From: an uncultured Bryobacteraceae bacterium
GTDB lineage: Bacteria; Acidobacteriota; Terriglobia; Bryobacterales; Bryobacteraceae
Direction: 5' to 3'
Assembly (NCBI GenBank): GCA_938003835.1
Contig: CALKXJ010000007.1
Location: 1 to 64,000, forward strand
Length of the DNA: 64,000 bases
Position numbers and translations under genes: made by a program. Below the pieces are notes generated by a model. The model was not told the origin of the DNA. It saw only the letters and a program-made list of their open reading frames with translations, and searched no databases. Below are positions 16,474 to 25,697 of this stretch, one piece after another (within the stretch, counting starts at the first letter, position 1; the number at the start of each line of letters is the position of its first letter).

Positions 16474-18470
16474 CCTTCCCAGACCAGCACGCCGTGGACG
16501 TCGAGCCGCTCGAGCGTGCCCGTCCAGACGCCGTCGCGCCAGGAGCCGCGCACGGCGATTCCGCCCGGCTCGAAGCTGACCCGCGCCGGCGGCCGCCGCA
16601 TCTGGACGCTGAGGCGCAGCGGGCCCACGGGAGGGACAAAGTCAATGGCGCTATACTCGGAAGCTACCTGCATCGCCGTCGCATTGGCCAGATGGAGCAA
16701 CTGGAGGCTGCCTTTGCGGCGCCGCACCGCCTCCACCGTCGGCGGGCCCTCGATGCGGAGGGAGGGCGTGAACAACTGCTCCATTACGCGCGCAATGAAG
16801 CGCCGGGTCTCCGGGGCATGGGTGACGGCAAAGACGGCGCCCGCGGGGCCGTAAATCGCCGCCACCTGCCCGTCCCCGTAAGAATGCAGCGTCGCGGCTA
16901 CCTTTGCGTCGCGCGTCGAATCGTAAGTGGGGAAGCGCGTCTCGAGCACATGAGCGCCCGCAGGCTCGACATCCACCCACTTGCCTCGCACGTTGGCGAA
17001 GACCTCCCGGCCCGCCACATGCGCCGGCTGGTCCGAGGGCTCGCCGATCAAACGCACGCCGAGCGCTTCGCGAAACAGCGCGGCATTGTCGGCCCCGATC
17101 ACCAGCAGCCGGCCCCCGCCTTTCAAATACCGCAGCAGCTCGTCCCGCACGGCCTCTCCGACATTCGACCAATCGGGCAAGACGATGCAGGGATACCGGC
17201 CCGCCACCTCCGCGAGCTTCCAATCCGGGATCACGTCCACCGCGTAATGGCTTTCGATGAGCGCATCCACCACGCCGCGCGCCGGATCCGTGGCGGCGCC
17301 CCATCCGCCGAAAAGGCGTCCTGCGCGCGTGTAAAGCGTCTCCTTGGAGAAGAGAACCCCGACTTCCGGAACCGTCTCGGTCTCGTGGGACCACTTCTGG
17401 CGCGCGCGACAGAAATCGGCAACCTTGCCCATCACTTCGATGTGCCGGTCATCCACCTTACCGGCCCGCGTGGGCTGGTAATAGATCTGAAAGCCGCCGC
17501 CCTGGGCCAGCACGACGGCAGCCTCCTGCATCAGTTGCACCGACGACTTGTGCACATGGCCGACCGGATTGTCCCGCCCCCACTGGAACCCCCAGGCCAT
17601 CAGATCCCAGGGCTTGCCCACCTGCGAGATATAGCGCGCCTCGAGCCGCGCTCGCGAGATGCAGGCGTTGCCCAGGTAATCGCCCGAGATGAAATCGACG
17701 GGCAGATCGGGCTTCTCGGGGACAAAAGTCGTATAAAGCCAGTTACTCGCAATCTGGAAGTGCGGGTGCGACCGGTGGAGCTCTTCGACATAGTGACGCA
17801 CATACTTTCGAAACTGCTCGCGGTTGAACTCGAGAAACTCGAGCCAGCCCGGATCCTCCGGGCCCCTGGGCAGCTTCTCGATGCCGGTGGCCTGGCGGAA
17901 GGCGCGCGCGGCCGCCTCGCCGTAGTCAGGATGCGTCGCCCAGCATTCCCCATCGACCCAGGCGCCGTCGAGCTGATAGTTATCGGCCGCCTCCCGCAAC
18001 TGCGGGATCATGCGCTTGTCGACGTACGGGCCGAAGGTGGAGGTCTGATTGACGTCCGGCTTGCCGTCGGGACCCACGCGCGCCCATTCGGGATGCTCTT
18101 TCACCGCCTGGGAATCCCAAACCCCGGAGAAATGAATGTAAAGCGCCACGCCCCGGGCGGCGGTTACCTTGCGCCAGATCGCCAGCGAATCCTTGACGAT
18201 GGGCGCCGAGGCGCTCACCTTCGAAGGATAGCCGATGAAGCCCACGTGTCCCTTGTAGTCGTACTGGACATAGTCGGGCTTGATGCGGGCCAGAAACCGC
18301 TCCACCATCTCCTCGGTGACGTCGCGCCCGAGCGCGGTGTCCTGGTCGCTCGGGTGGAGGTCCAGGTGAATGCCGAAAAAACTGTCCTTGCGCGCCTTTC
18401 GCGGCGGCGCGGCCTGTGGAGCCGCCACCAGCGGGGCAGCCAGCGTGGAGCCGAATTCGCGCCTTGTCAT
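16470..18470 (-). CDS. Exported glycoside hydrolase-like protein (TIM barrel plus amidotransferase-like domain)
   Basis: 666 aa. It begins with a Tat-like signal 'MTRREFGSTLAAPLVAAP' (start ATG at 18470; the frame upstream to 18860 is antisense to the SDR gene). Residues about 30-330 look like the catalytic barrel of hypothetical glycosyl hydrolases (GHL6/alpha-L-fucosidase-like): 'KPDYVQYDYKGHVGF', 'LDGAWVDGECWATHPDYGE', 'WDLMAWGFQWG'. Residues about 390-520 resemble a beta-galactosidase trimerisation/GATase-like domain ('CIVLPDWSNV', 'LLRYLKGGGRLLVIG'). Periplasmic degradation of a plant or microbial glycan is likely, with the exact substrate unknown. It diverges from the SDR gene. Confidence 0.75.
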   Translation of the reverse strand: MTRREFGSTLAAPLVAAPQAAPPRKARKDSFFGIHLDLHPSDQDTALGRDVTEEMVERFLARIKPDYVQYDYKGHVGFIGYPSKVSASAPIVKDSLAIWRKVTAARGVALYIHFSGVWDSQAVKEHPEWARVGPDGKPDVNQTSTFGPYVDKRMIPQLREAADNYQLDGAWVDGECWATHPDYGEAAARAFRQATGIEKLPRGPEDPGWLEFLEFNREQFRKYVRHYVEELHRSHPHFQIASNWLYTTFVPEKPDLPVDFISGDYLGNACISRARLEARYISQVGKPWDLMAWGFQWGRDNPVGHVHKSSVQLMQEAAVVLAQGGGFQIYYQPTRAGKVDDRHIEVMGKVADFCRARQKWSHETETVPEVGVLFSKETLYTRAGRLFGGWGAATDPARGVVDALIESHYAVDVIPDWKLAEVAGRYPCIVLPDWSNVGEAVRDELLRYLKGGGRLLVIGADNAALFREALGVRLIGEPSDQPAHVAGREVFANVRGKWVDVEPAGAHVLETRFPTYDSTRDAKVAATLHSYGDGQVAAIYGPAGAVFAVTHAPETRRFIARVMEQLFTPSLRIEGPPTVEAVRRRKGSLQLLHLANATAMQVASEYSAIDFVPPVGPLRLSVQMRRPPARVSFEPGGIAVRGSWRDGVWTGTLERLDVHGVLVWEG

Positions 18471-18520
18471 CGTCGCCGGTCCTGTTTCCGCGGCCGATAG
18501 CCCGGCCCGGAAATCGTCCC

Positions 18521-18527
18521 TATCATA
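18521..18527. promoter_or_regulatory. Overlapping divergent -10 hexamers (SDR plus, GH-like minus)
   Basis: TATCATA reads TATCAT on plus and TATGAT on minus. The plus hexamer lies 11 nt from the SDR ATG, and the minus hexamer 51 nt from the glycosyl hydrolase-like ATG. No clear -35 is seen on either side. Confidence 0.4.
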
Positions 18528-18537
18528 CAGTAAGGCT

Positions 18538-19326
18538 ATGGCGATCGAATTCGAGGGAAAGACGGCGGTGGTGACCGGCGGCGCCAACGGCATCGGGCTG
18601 GCCTGCGCGCGCGTGCTGGCCGAAGGCGGCGCCAGTGTATGGATCTTTGACCTCGCGGCGGAACGGCCGGCGGAAGTGGCGGAAGGATTCGGGGCGCGCG
18701 GGCTTGCCGCCGACGTGACCGATCGTGCGGCCCTCGAGGCGGCCTTTGCCCGGCTCGGCGCGCCGGACATCGTGGTCGCCAATGCAGGAACAGTCTTCGA
18801 GCACGACCTCGATTCGGCCACGGCCGGCCACTGGGAGCGAACCCTAGCGGTGAACCTCACCGGCGTCTTTCATACCCTCCAGATCGCCGCGCGGCTCATG
18901 AAACCCCGCCGAAAAGGAAGCATCGTGCTCATGGCCTCGACGAATTCCTGGGACGGCGAGGCCGGATTTCTCGCCTATAACGCGAGCAAAGCCGGTCTGC
19001 TCGGACTCCTCCATACAGCGGCCAACGAACTCGGTCCCCATGGCATCCGCGTGAACGCCGTCTGCCCCGGCCTGATTCGCACGCGCCTCACCACCGGCTT
19101 CTTCGGCAACCCCGAGCGCATGCGCGAATACACGCGGCACATTCCTCTCGGCCGCGGCGGAGAGCCGGAGGAGGTGGCCCAGGCGGTGGCCTTCCTTGCC
19201 TCGGATCTGGCGGCCTTCATCACCGGCGCAACGCTGCTCGTCGACGGCGGCCAGATGGCGGCGAAGTTCGGCACCTGGCGCGAGCCCGCCGCAGTGTTCG
19301 AGACTGAGCGCTGGCGCCTGCTCTGA
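18538..19326 (+). CDS. SDR family NAD(P)-dependent oxidoreductase
   Basis: 262 aa, classical short-chain dehydrogenase length. The cofactor loop 'VVTGGANGIGLA' (TGxxxGxG) is at about residues 9-20, 'VANAGT' is the NAG motif, and the catalytic Ser and YxxxK lie in 'MASTNSWDGEAGFLAYNASKAG'. It ends 'ITGATLLVDGGQ', typical of FabG/sugar-alcohol dehydrogenase-like SDRs. The substrate is unknown. The ATG at 18538 is used because the frame upstream runs into the divergent gene. A TATCAT hexamer (18521-18526) lies 11 nt before the ATG, and there is no Shine-Dalgarno. Confidence 0.9.
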   Translation: MAIEFEGKTAVVTGGANGIGLACARVLAEGGASVWIFDLAAERPAEVAEGFGARGLAADVTDRAALEAAFARLGAPDIVVANAGTVFEHDLDSATAGHWERTLAVNLTGVFHTLQIAARLMKPRRKGSIVLMASTNSWDGEAGFLAYNASKAGLLGLLHTAANELGPHGIRVNAVCPGLIRTRLTTGFFGNPERMREYTRHIPLGRGGEPEEVAQAVAFLASDLAAFITGATLLVDGGQMAAKFGTWREPAAVFETERWRLL

Positions 19327-19346
19327 ACCTTGCGGCGCCCGGCCTC

Positions 19347-20306
19347 TCAGAGCCCCTCGACCACCGCCTCGATCGTGCGCGGCGCGTTTCCCTCGAAGCG
19401 GTTGTTCACGAAGAGGAAGGCCGGCTGCTGCCGGATCCGGGCCTGCCGGATCAGCTCGCGCAACGCCTCACGGCCCCGCGGATTCTCCTCCTGAATCCGG
19501 TCATAGGGAGCGAACCTCTTCACCGCCTCCTCGTATGTGCGGCCGCGCTTGAGCAAGGCGCGCGTCACCGTGAAGCGGGCGGTGAAGGCATCGGGAAGCG
19601 AGATCTGCACGGCGAGCTCCGGCATCCGCGTCCAGGCGTTGAAGACATGCGCGACGCCGTGGCGGCGCAGGCAGGAGAAATACTCGGAGCCCAGGTACTC
19701 GGGATTCCGGATCTCGACCGAGTAGTCGAAGTCTCGCGGCAGCGCCCCGAGAAACCGGTCGAGGTCGGCCAGAAACTCGTCCACTCCCGGATACGCCTGC
19801 CGCGAGAAAGCGCCGAATTCGAAGATCAGCACGGGGATCTGACTCCGGTAGGGCCGCAGCAGTTCGAGGAAAGCCTCCTCGAGCAGTTCAGCGTTCAGGA
19901 ACGCCTCGTTGGCCTGGCCGGCGCGGGCGCCGTAGCGCTCGTGCGAAGGGAAGATTTTCACCGTGATCGCCTCGGGTACTTTGAACGCGTAACGGAGTGT
20001 CGAAGGCGCGGAGGCGAACAGGCGCCGCCAGTAGGAGAGCGAAGGGAACTGATAAAAGGTGAAATCGCCGCCAACGATGGGGAACGTTTCGGCATACTCC
20101 GCCAGACAGGTCTCTTGAAAGCGCTTCATGGAAAAGCGGCCCCGCACGAAGTACCGCTCGGGAGTGTAAATGTGGCCCAGCCAGCCTTCGTATTTCCATG
20201 AGCTGGTGCCGATCCAGACGCCTTCGGCCGCCAGGCCCCGCAGCGTGGCGGCAAGCCGCTCGCGCGGGGAGGATTCCGGGGAATCGAACAGAGGCAACTC
20301 GCTCAT
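19347..20306 (-). CDS. DUF72 domain-containing protein
   Basis: 319 aa. It has the DUF72 (YecE-like) TIM-barrel signature: 'VWIGTSSWKYEGWLGHIYTPERYF' region near residue 30, 'FPIVGGDFTFYQFPS', and 'YSVEIRNPEYL' in the C-terminal half. The biochemical role of the family is not established. It starts 2 bp after the ggt stop on the same strand, so it is the last gene of the minus-strand cluster Gfo/Idh, GT39-like, ggt, DUF72. It converges with the SDR gene (20 bp between stops). Confidence 0.9.
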   Translation of the reverse strand: MSELPLFDSPESSPRERLAATLRGLAAEGVWIGTSSWKYEGWLGHIYTPERYFVRGRFSMKRFQETCLAEYAETFPIVGGDFTFYQFPSLSYWRRLFASAPSTLRYAFKVPEAITVKIFPSHERYGARAGQANEAFLNAELLEEAFLELLRPYRSQIPVLIFEFGAFSRQAYPGVDEFLADLDRFLGALPRDFDYSVEIRNPEYLGSEYFSCLRRHGVAHVFNAWTRMPELAVQISLPDAFTARFTVTRALLKRGRTYEEAVKRFAPYDRIQEENPRGREALRELIRQARIRQQPAFLFVNNRFEGNAPRTIEAVVEGL

Positions 20307-20307
20307 C

Positions 20308-22131
20308 TCACCATGCCCGCGCGGTACGGTAGCCGTACGGATCGGCCGCCGCCTCGATCACCCCGGAGGGCAGCATCCGGATCATCACCGGCGCGGCGCC
20401 GCTCGCCCACCGGCTGCGCACTTCCGTCAGGTGGCCGCGCTCGCGCAACTGGGCGAGGGTCCTCGCCGGAATCCGCTCGTCGAGCAGCAGCACACCCGCC
20501 TTCATCGGGTGATTGTCGAAACTGGCCACCAGGTGCTCGCTCTGAAAGCGGGGCGCCTCCACCGCGGCCTGCGTCCCCATGCCGAACTCGATGACGTTCA
20601 GCAGCAGTTGCAGCTGGGCCTGGTCCTGATTGTCCCCGCCCGGCGTCGCCAGCACGGCCAGCGGGCGACCCGCGCGCGTGACCAGCGTCGGGCTGAGCGT
20701 GATGCGCGGGCGCTTGCCGCCGGCGACCTCGTTCGGATGGCCCTCGAGCAGCAAGAAGCTCTGTGCCCGCTGCGTCAGCGGAATGCCCGTCTCGCCGGCG
20801 ATCACCGGCGGCATCCAGGCCCCAGAAGGCGTCGCCGCGAACATCATCCCGTTGCGGTCGATCGCCGCGATGCAGGTTGTGTCCCGCCCAGCGGAACCCG
20901 CCCGCGCGGCCGCGTCCGCCGCCAGAGCCTCGGAGGGGTGCCGGGGCCGCACCTTGCCAAGCTCGCCCGGGCGGAACTCGAGCGAGGCCCGGGGGCCTAT
21001 GAGCCCGCGGCGTCGCGCGCCGTATTCCTTGTCGAGGAGCTCCCGCGGGATACTTACAAACCGGGGATCGCCGTAATAGGTATCCCGGTCCGCATAGGCG
21101 AGCTTGATTGCTTCGACGATTTGATGGATGTAATCCGGCGAGTTATAGCCCGTTCTGGCCGGCTCCAACCCCTCGACAATGTTCAGCGCCTGAATGAGCG
21201 CGGGACCCTGGCTCCAGAAACCGGGCTTGTGAATCTCATAGCCGCGGTAGGCGCCCGACACCGGCTCTTCGGGCTCGAGCCGGAACGAGGCCAGATCCTC
21301 GTAGCGGAGCAGCCCGTCGTTGCCGCGCGAGAAGGCGTCGATTTTGCGCGCAATCTCGCCCCGGTAGAAGTAGTCGCGCACGGCTTCGATCGCTCGGGCC
21401 CGGCTCGCCCCGGCAGCGCGCGCCCTCGCCTCGGCCGCCGTCATCGCCCGCATCGTCCGGGCCAGATTCGGCTGCCGGAAAATCTCCCCGGGGCGGACCA
21501 TGCGCCCTCCGGGCAGGAAAACCTCGCGCGAGGCCGGCCAAAGCACGAGCAGCGGCCGGTATTGGGCGATGCTCCGCGCGCGGGTCTCATCCATGGGCAT
21601 CCCCTCAGCGAGCTCGATGGCAGGCTTTATGATCTGGGCCAGGCTCAGGCTGCCGAACTCCTTGAGCGCCAGCAGCACCGCATCCACCATCCCGGGCACC
21701 AGCGCGGCCGTCAGGCCCACCGAGGGAAGAAACTCCGGCATCCCGCCGGGCTCGACCTCGAGCACCTCTTCCGGCCGGAGCTTCCGCTTGCGGAACAGTT
21801 CCGCGCTTGCCAGCCTGGGCATGGGGCCCACGCCGGCGATCGAGTGCACCTTGCCGTCGGGCGTGCGCACCAAAATGGGCGCTTCGCCGCCGAAGCCGAA
21901 ATGGGAGAACTCGGCCACCGAGGCCGCGAAGGTGGCCGCGACGCCGGCATCGACGGCGTTGCCGCCTGAATAGTAAGCGCGCATGGCCGCTTCCACCGCA
22001 GCATCGCTGCCGCCGGCCACCGCACCGCGAAGCCCACGCACGGCGTGGCGGGCCTGCGGCTGCTGCGCCTCGATCCGCGATACCGTACCCAGCGCGAAAA
22101 AGCCCAGCAGCGCCCAGAGCCGTCTGCCCAT
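20308..22131 (-). CDS. ggt: Gamma-glutamyltransferase (glutathione hydrolase)
   Basis: About 607 aa, matching the family. It transfers or hydrolyses gamma-glutamyl groups of glutathione and related compounds, and the precursor is cut autocatalytically into two chains. A signal peptide ('MGRRLWALLGFFALGTVSRIEAQ') predicts periplasmic location. 'GGNAVDAGVAATFA' and 'HFGFGGEAPILV' belong to the large-chain fold. The processing and catalytic site is 'GRDTTCIAAIDRNG', where the second Thr is the expected nucleophile. 'TPGGDNQDQAQLQLLLNVIEFG' is the conserved small-chain motif. The start is ATG at 22131, with a GTG at 22137 also possible. Confidence 0.93.
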   Translation of the reverse strand: MGRRLWALLGFFALGTVSRIEAQQPQARHAVRGLRGAVAGGSDAAVEAAMRAYYSGGNAVDAGVAATFAASVAEFSHFGFGGEAPILVRTPDGKVHSIAGVGPMPRLASAELFRKRKLRPEEVLEVEPGGMPEFLPSVGLTAALVPGMVDAVLLALKEFGSLSLAQIIKPAIELAEGMPMDETRARSIAQYRPLLVLWPASREVFLPGGRMVRPGEIFRQPNLARTMRAMTAAEARARAAGASRARAIEAVRDYFYRGEIARKIDAFSRGNDGLLRYEDLASFRLEPEEPVSGAYRGYEIHKPGFWSQGPALIQALNIVEGLEPARTGYNSPDYIHQIVEAIKLAYADRDTYYGDPRFVSIPRELLDKEYGARRRGLIGPRASLEFRPGELGKVRPRHPSEALAADAAARAGSAGRDTTCIAAIDRNGMMFAATPSGAWMPPVIAGETGIPLTQRAQSFLLLEGHPNEVAGGKRPRITLSPTLVTRAGRPLAVLATPGGDNQDQAQLQLLLNVIEFGMGTQAAVEAPRFQSEHLVASFDNHPMKAGVLLLDERIPARTLAQLRERGHLTEVRSRWASGAAPVMIRMLPSGVIEAAADPYGYRTARAW

Positions 22132-22146
22132 GAACACAGGGTAACC

Positions 22147-23661
22147 TCAGCCGCCTTTGCGGTACACCGACAGGCGCGCTGCTTCGCCGCCTTCTTTGCG
22201 TTCCAGTCGGAAGCCGCGGCGCTCGAGCTCCGTCGCCACATTTGAGGGTAGCTGCGGATCTTGATGGAAAACATACACGCGCCCGGTAGTTTCAAAGTCG
22301 ATATGACCGGCGCCGCGATATGGGACAACGGAAAGGCGCTCTCCCTGTTCGAGCGCGCGCCGCTCGTGCACGGAGAGCCCGGCCGCCGGCTCCGGCCGCG
22401 GCGCTTCGATTCGGGCAGGCACGCGCAGCCGGTGTACAAGCTCCCAAGAGATCGGATTGCAAAGCTCGTCCAGACATACAACCAGATCCCCTGGCGACAT
22501 ACGCTGGGCCGTCAGCTCAATCTGCCGGCGCAGAGCCGGCGGTTCGAGGCTTTTCACTACCGCCGCGGCATCCGAAACGAGGACCCAGGGCAAGATGGCT
22601 CCGTAGAGCCACCGCAGCCCGCGCCGCCCTCCCGTCTCGGCCAGACGCACCACCAGGAGCCGGTACGCCGGCAGGATGCCGATCAAAAAGCGCGGCGCCA
22701 GCGCCGGGGTCGCGGTGAGAGAGAACGCCAGCAGCACCCCCACCGGTACGTTCGCAAACACGACCAGAACCCAAAACCATCGATCCTCCGCCGCCTCCCG
22801 ACGGGGCGGCCAGTTATGCCGAAGCGACCGCACCGCGAAGAGGAACAGCACCAGATGCACCGCGCCCGCACATGCGGCCAGGACATAACGCCAGCGTCCT
22901 TCCACCGGCATCGGACCGAGAAACTCATACATCATCAGCGCCAGCCCTTTGTAAGGTTCGGCGAGCAGCATCCTCACCCATCAGAGATTGGTCTCCAGGC
23001 CGCGCGCCTCATAGACCGGAAGCTTGAAAAGCGCCCACGGCAGGAAAGCCGCCAGGGAGGCCGCGCACGCCGCGGAAAACAGGAGCTGGTGCGGTCCGAA
23101 CAACCAGTTGACTGCGAGAAAGGCGGCCACAACCAGCAGCCCCGAGGAATGCGTGTAAACGAGCAGCGTCATGGCCAGCGTCCAGCTCACCAGCGCAAGC
23201 CCGCCGGGCCGCTCCCGCCACCCGTCCCAAACGATCAGGGCGAGCAGCACCCACAGGATGACAAGGCCGTACATGCGGACGAGCGTCAGCGTCTGACCGG
23301 GCGCCAGATCAGCGCCGGCAAACAGGAGCGAGGCCACCCGCCAGTGCGGGCTGACTCGCCGGGCAAACCAGGTGAACAGAATCAGGGCCGGGATGTTGAT
23401 GACGACGGGCAGCAGCCTGGCGGCGCCGTCGCTCGCGCCGAACAGGCGGAACCAGCCGCGCTCGATCAGATAGAACAGCGGCGGATGCACGAGGTCGGCG
23501 CGGACTGCCGCAAGCTGCTCCGCCAACGGCCGTCCGGTGTGATAAAGGGCCCAGATCTCCGTGTTGATCAGCAACCGATGGCGGCCAAGGTAGGCCGAGA
23601 GCAGATGCAGGCCGACCAGCAGCCCCGCCCAGAGGCGCCAGTCACGGGATCGCGACGCCAA
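22147..23661 (-). pseudogene. GT39/ArnT-like membrane glycosyltransferase interrupted by an in-frame TGA
   Basis: The frame from 23661 encodes a multi-pass membrane protein with 'INTEIWALYHTGRPLAEQL' and 'VHPPLFYLIERGWFRLFG' (about residues 32-76), the luminal-loop pattern of PMT_2/GT39 enzymes. After 226 codons it meets TGA (22981-22983). The same frame then runs on without shift ('WVRMLLAEPYKGLALMMYEFLG' and three to five more membrane spans) to 22147. The whole, 504 codons, is the normal family length. The two halves are best read as one gene with a single nonsense codon, perhaps TGG to TGA next to a TGG. The start overlaps the Gfo/Idh gene by 20 bp. Confidence 0.8.
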
Positions 23662-24769
23662 GGTCTTTCCAGCTCATCTGCCGCTTGCGGTAGATCGCCT
23701 CGCGGCCCAGAATCGCCGTCAGCGCCGCCGTCGCCGCCACCTCGATGCCGGCGAACGGCCTGCGCTTTTCCCGAATCGCAGCGAAGAACTCCTCCATCGC
23801 GTTTTCCTGGGCTTTCTTCACCCAGTCCGGCAGCAACGCCATCGGCTCGCCGCTTTCGTGCATGCGGTAGAGGTGCGCGTCGTCGTGCGTGAGCCAGACG
23901 GCGCCACGCTCGCCGAAGATCGAGTACCACTGGCCGTTCGGCAGCCGGCTGAGTCCCCGCGGATGGAAGACGTACTGGCTGTAAGCCACATGCACGCCGT
24001 TGGCGTAGCTGTATTGCACGCTGAAGCCGTCCATCATGGCGCCGCCCGCGGGAATGCGCCGGGGCAGATACGTGCCGCCCTCACCACAGGCGGCCACCGG
24101 ATGGTCCCCAACGATCCAGTTGCAGGCATCCAGGTTGTGAACGGCGTTCTCGACGATCAGGTCGCCGGAGCGCTTCACGTCCAGGTACCACTCCGGTCGT
24201 GGCCGGCGCTTGTCGGGCTCCACCGGCGTCGAGTGGCGCTGCGCTTTGACGGCGAAGATCTCCCCGATTACGCGCTCCTCCTGCAACCGCCGGATCGCCT
24301 CCCGCAGCGCGGGGAAGTAACGGAGCTGCTGGCCGATCTGGAAGACCGCCGCCGAGCGCCTTGCCACGTTCCACACCAGCTCCACCTGCTCCGGCGTGAT
24401 GCCGAGAGGCTTCTCGCAATAGACGTGCTTGCCCGCATCGAGAGAGGCGGCCGCCATCTCGGCATGCAGATCGCACGGCGTCGCGATGATCACGGCGTCG
24501 ACGTCGGAGCGGTCGAGCACCTGGCGGTAATCCGTGAAGGCCTGCGGAGCGTCGCGTCCGGCCGCCGCGAGCGCCCGCTCCCGGGCCTCGGCGTCGATGT
24601 CGCAGATGGCCGCGACCTTGACGTTCTCCTGTCGCATCACCTGCCGGAGCAGCTCCGCTCCCCGGATGCCGACTCCGATCACCGCCGCCCGGAGCTCCTG
24701 CGCCGCGCCCTGCACAAGAGAAGCGGCGGAAGCTGCCAAAAACGTCCGTCTCTCAATTTGACCGGCCAT
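23642..24769 (-). CDS. Gfo/Idh/MocA family oxidoreductase, exported
   Basis: 375 aa. Signal-like N-terminus 'MAGQIERRTFLAASAASLVQGA' (RR motif, Tat type), then a Rossmann nucleotide-binding start 'RAAVIGVGIRGAELLRQ' and the family motif 'YCEKPLGI' (about 110), whose Lys is catalytic. It probably oxidises or epimerises a sugar or inositol derivative with NAD(P). It is first in the minus-strand cluster with the GT39-like gene, ggt and DUF72. TAGAAT ends 7 nt before its ATG and no Shine-Dalgarno is present, so the transcript may be leaderless. It diverges from the TIM-barrel gene with only 19 bp between starts. Confidence 0.92.
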   Translation of the reverse strand: MAGQIERRTFLAASAASLVQGAAQELRAAVIGVGIRGAELLRQVMRQENVKVAAICDIDAEARERALAAAGRDAPQAFTDYRQVLDRSDVDAVIIATPCDLHAEMAAASLDAGKHVYCEKPLGITPEQVELVWNVARRSAAVFQIGQQLRYFPALREAIRRLQEERVIGEIFAVKAQRHSTPVEPDKRRPRPEWYLDVKRSGDLIVENAVHNLDACNWIVGDHPVAACGEGGTYLPRRIPAGGAMMDGFSVQYSYANGVHVAYSQYVFHPRGLSRLPNGQWYSIFGERGAVWLTHDDAHLYRMHESGEPMALLPDWVKKAQENAMEEFFAAIREKRRPFAGIEVAATAALTAILGREAIYRKRQMSWKDLGVAIP

Positions 24770-24788
24770 GGGGTGTATTCTACAGCTT
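24770..24788. promoter_or_regulatory. 19-bp divergent spacer with overlapping bidirectional -10 (TATTCTA)
   Basis: Heptamer TATTCTA at 24776-24782 reads TATTCT on plus and TAGAAT on minus. Each hexamer ends exactly 7 nt before the ATG of its gene (24789 on plus, 24769 on minus). Transcription would therefore start at or next to the start codon in both directions. Neither gene has a ribosome-binding site in the spacer. Confidence 0.55.
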
Positions 24789-25697
24789 ATGACGCGTCGC
24801 GATTCAATCCGCCTCGCCCTCGGCGCGGCCGCTGGAACAGGATTCGCGCAAGCCGCACCCACCCGCTTTCAGATCGCCTGCATGACCTTGCCCTACTCGG
24901 CCTTCTCCTTCGAGAGAGCTCTGGAAGGGATCGTCCGGGCCGGCTACCGCTATGCGGCCTGGGGCACCTCGCATCAGGACGCCGGCGGCAAGCGGGTGCC
25001 CATTCTTCCGCCGGATGCGCCTCCCAAGGCCGCCGCGGAGCTGGCTGCGCGGACGCGTGCCGCGGGCCTCGAGCCGGTCATGATGTTCTCCACCGTCAAC
25101 CTCGAGGATCTGGAGGCGCCTCGCCTGCATGCCTCCCGCATCGAGCAGGCCGCCGCCGCGCGCATCCCTTTCCTGCTCACCTTCGGCCGGACCCGTCCCG
25201 GCGAGTACGAAAATGTGATCCGTTGTCTCAAGCACGTCGGCCCGCTGGCGCGCCAGGCCGGCGTCACGGTCGTCATCAAACAACACGGAGGAAACACCGC
25301 CACCGGGCAGCACTGCGCCCGCATCCTGCGCGACGTCGGCGATGAAGGCATCAAGATCTGCTACGACGCCGGCAACGTGCTTGACTACGAAAATCACGAC
25401 CCCATCCCCGACATCCAGACCTGCTGGCAGGACGTTCGCGCCTTCGCCATTAAGGACCACCGCAACTGGCCCAAAGACGAGGATTGCGGGCCGGGCTTCG
25501 GCGAAATCGACCATTACCGGCTGCTCGCACCGGTGGCGCGCACGGGGCTAACCATGCCGCTGGCCTGCGAGAACATCTTCGAGCCGCTGTTGCCCCGCCC
25601 GCAGACGGCGGAAGGAGTGGACGCCCTGGCCCGGCGCGCTCGCGAGTTCCTCGAAACCGTCACGCGCGGCCTTCTTTCCACGGAGCTCACGGCATGA
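24789..25697 (+). CDS. Sugar phosphate isomerase/epimerase family protein, exported TIM barrel
   Basis: 302 aa. N-terminal Tat-like signal 'MTRRDSIRLALGAAAGTGFAQA', followed by an AP-endonuclease-2-type TIM barrel. Supporting segments are 'GIVRAGYRYAAWGTSH', 'IKQHGGNTATG', 'ICYDAGNVLDYENHDP' (metal-ligand Asp/Asn region), 'AFAIKDHR' and 'FGEIDHYRLL'. The family isomerises or epimerises sugars or cyclitols; the substrate is unknown. It shares a very short divergent promoter with a Gfo/Idh/MocA gene, a common catabolic partner, and its stop overlaps the next gene's start (ATGA). Confidence 0.88.
   Translation: MTRRDSIRLALGAAAGTGFAQAAPTRFQIACMTLPYSAFSFERALEGIVRAGYRYAAWGTSHQDAGGKRVPILPPDAPPKAAAELAARTRAAGLEPVMMFSTVNLEDLEAPRLHASRIEQAAAARIPFLLTFGRTRPGEYENVIRCLKHVGPLARQAGVTVVIKQHGGNTATGQHCARILRDVGDEGIKICYDAGNVLDYENHDPIPDIQTCWQDVRAFAIKDHRNWPKDEDCGPGFGEIDHYRLLAPVARTGLTMPLACENIFEPLLPRPQTAEGVDALARRAREFLETVTRGLLSTELTA

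Noticed and set aside
15618-18500. 960-codon plus-strand open frame
   Set aside because: Crosses the 307-aa exported protein gene in another frame and the glycosyl hydrolase-like gene in antisense; codon content is shadow-like.
22981-22983. Selenocysteine at the in-frame TGA of the GT39-like gene
   Set aside because: The family has no conserved Cys/Sec here, the gene type is not a selenoprotein, and a Trp codon change is the simpler explanation.
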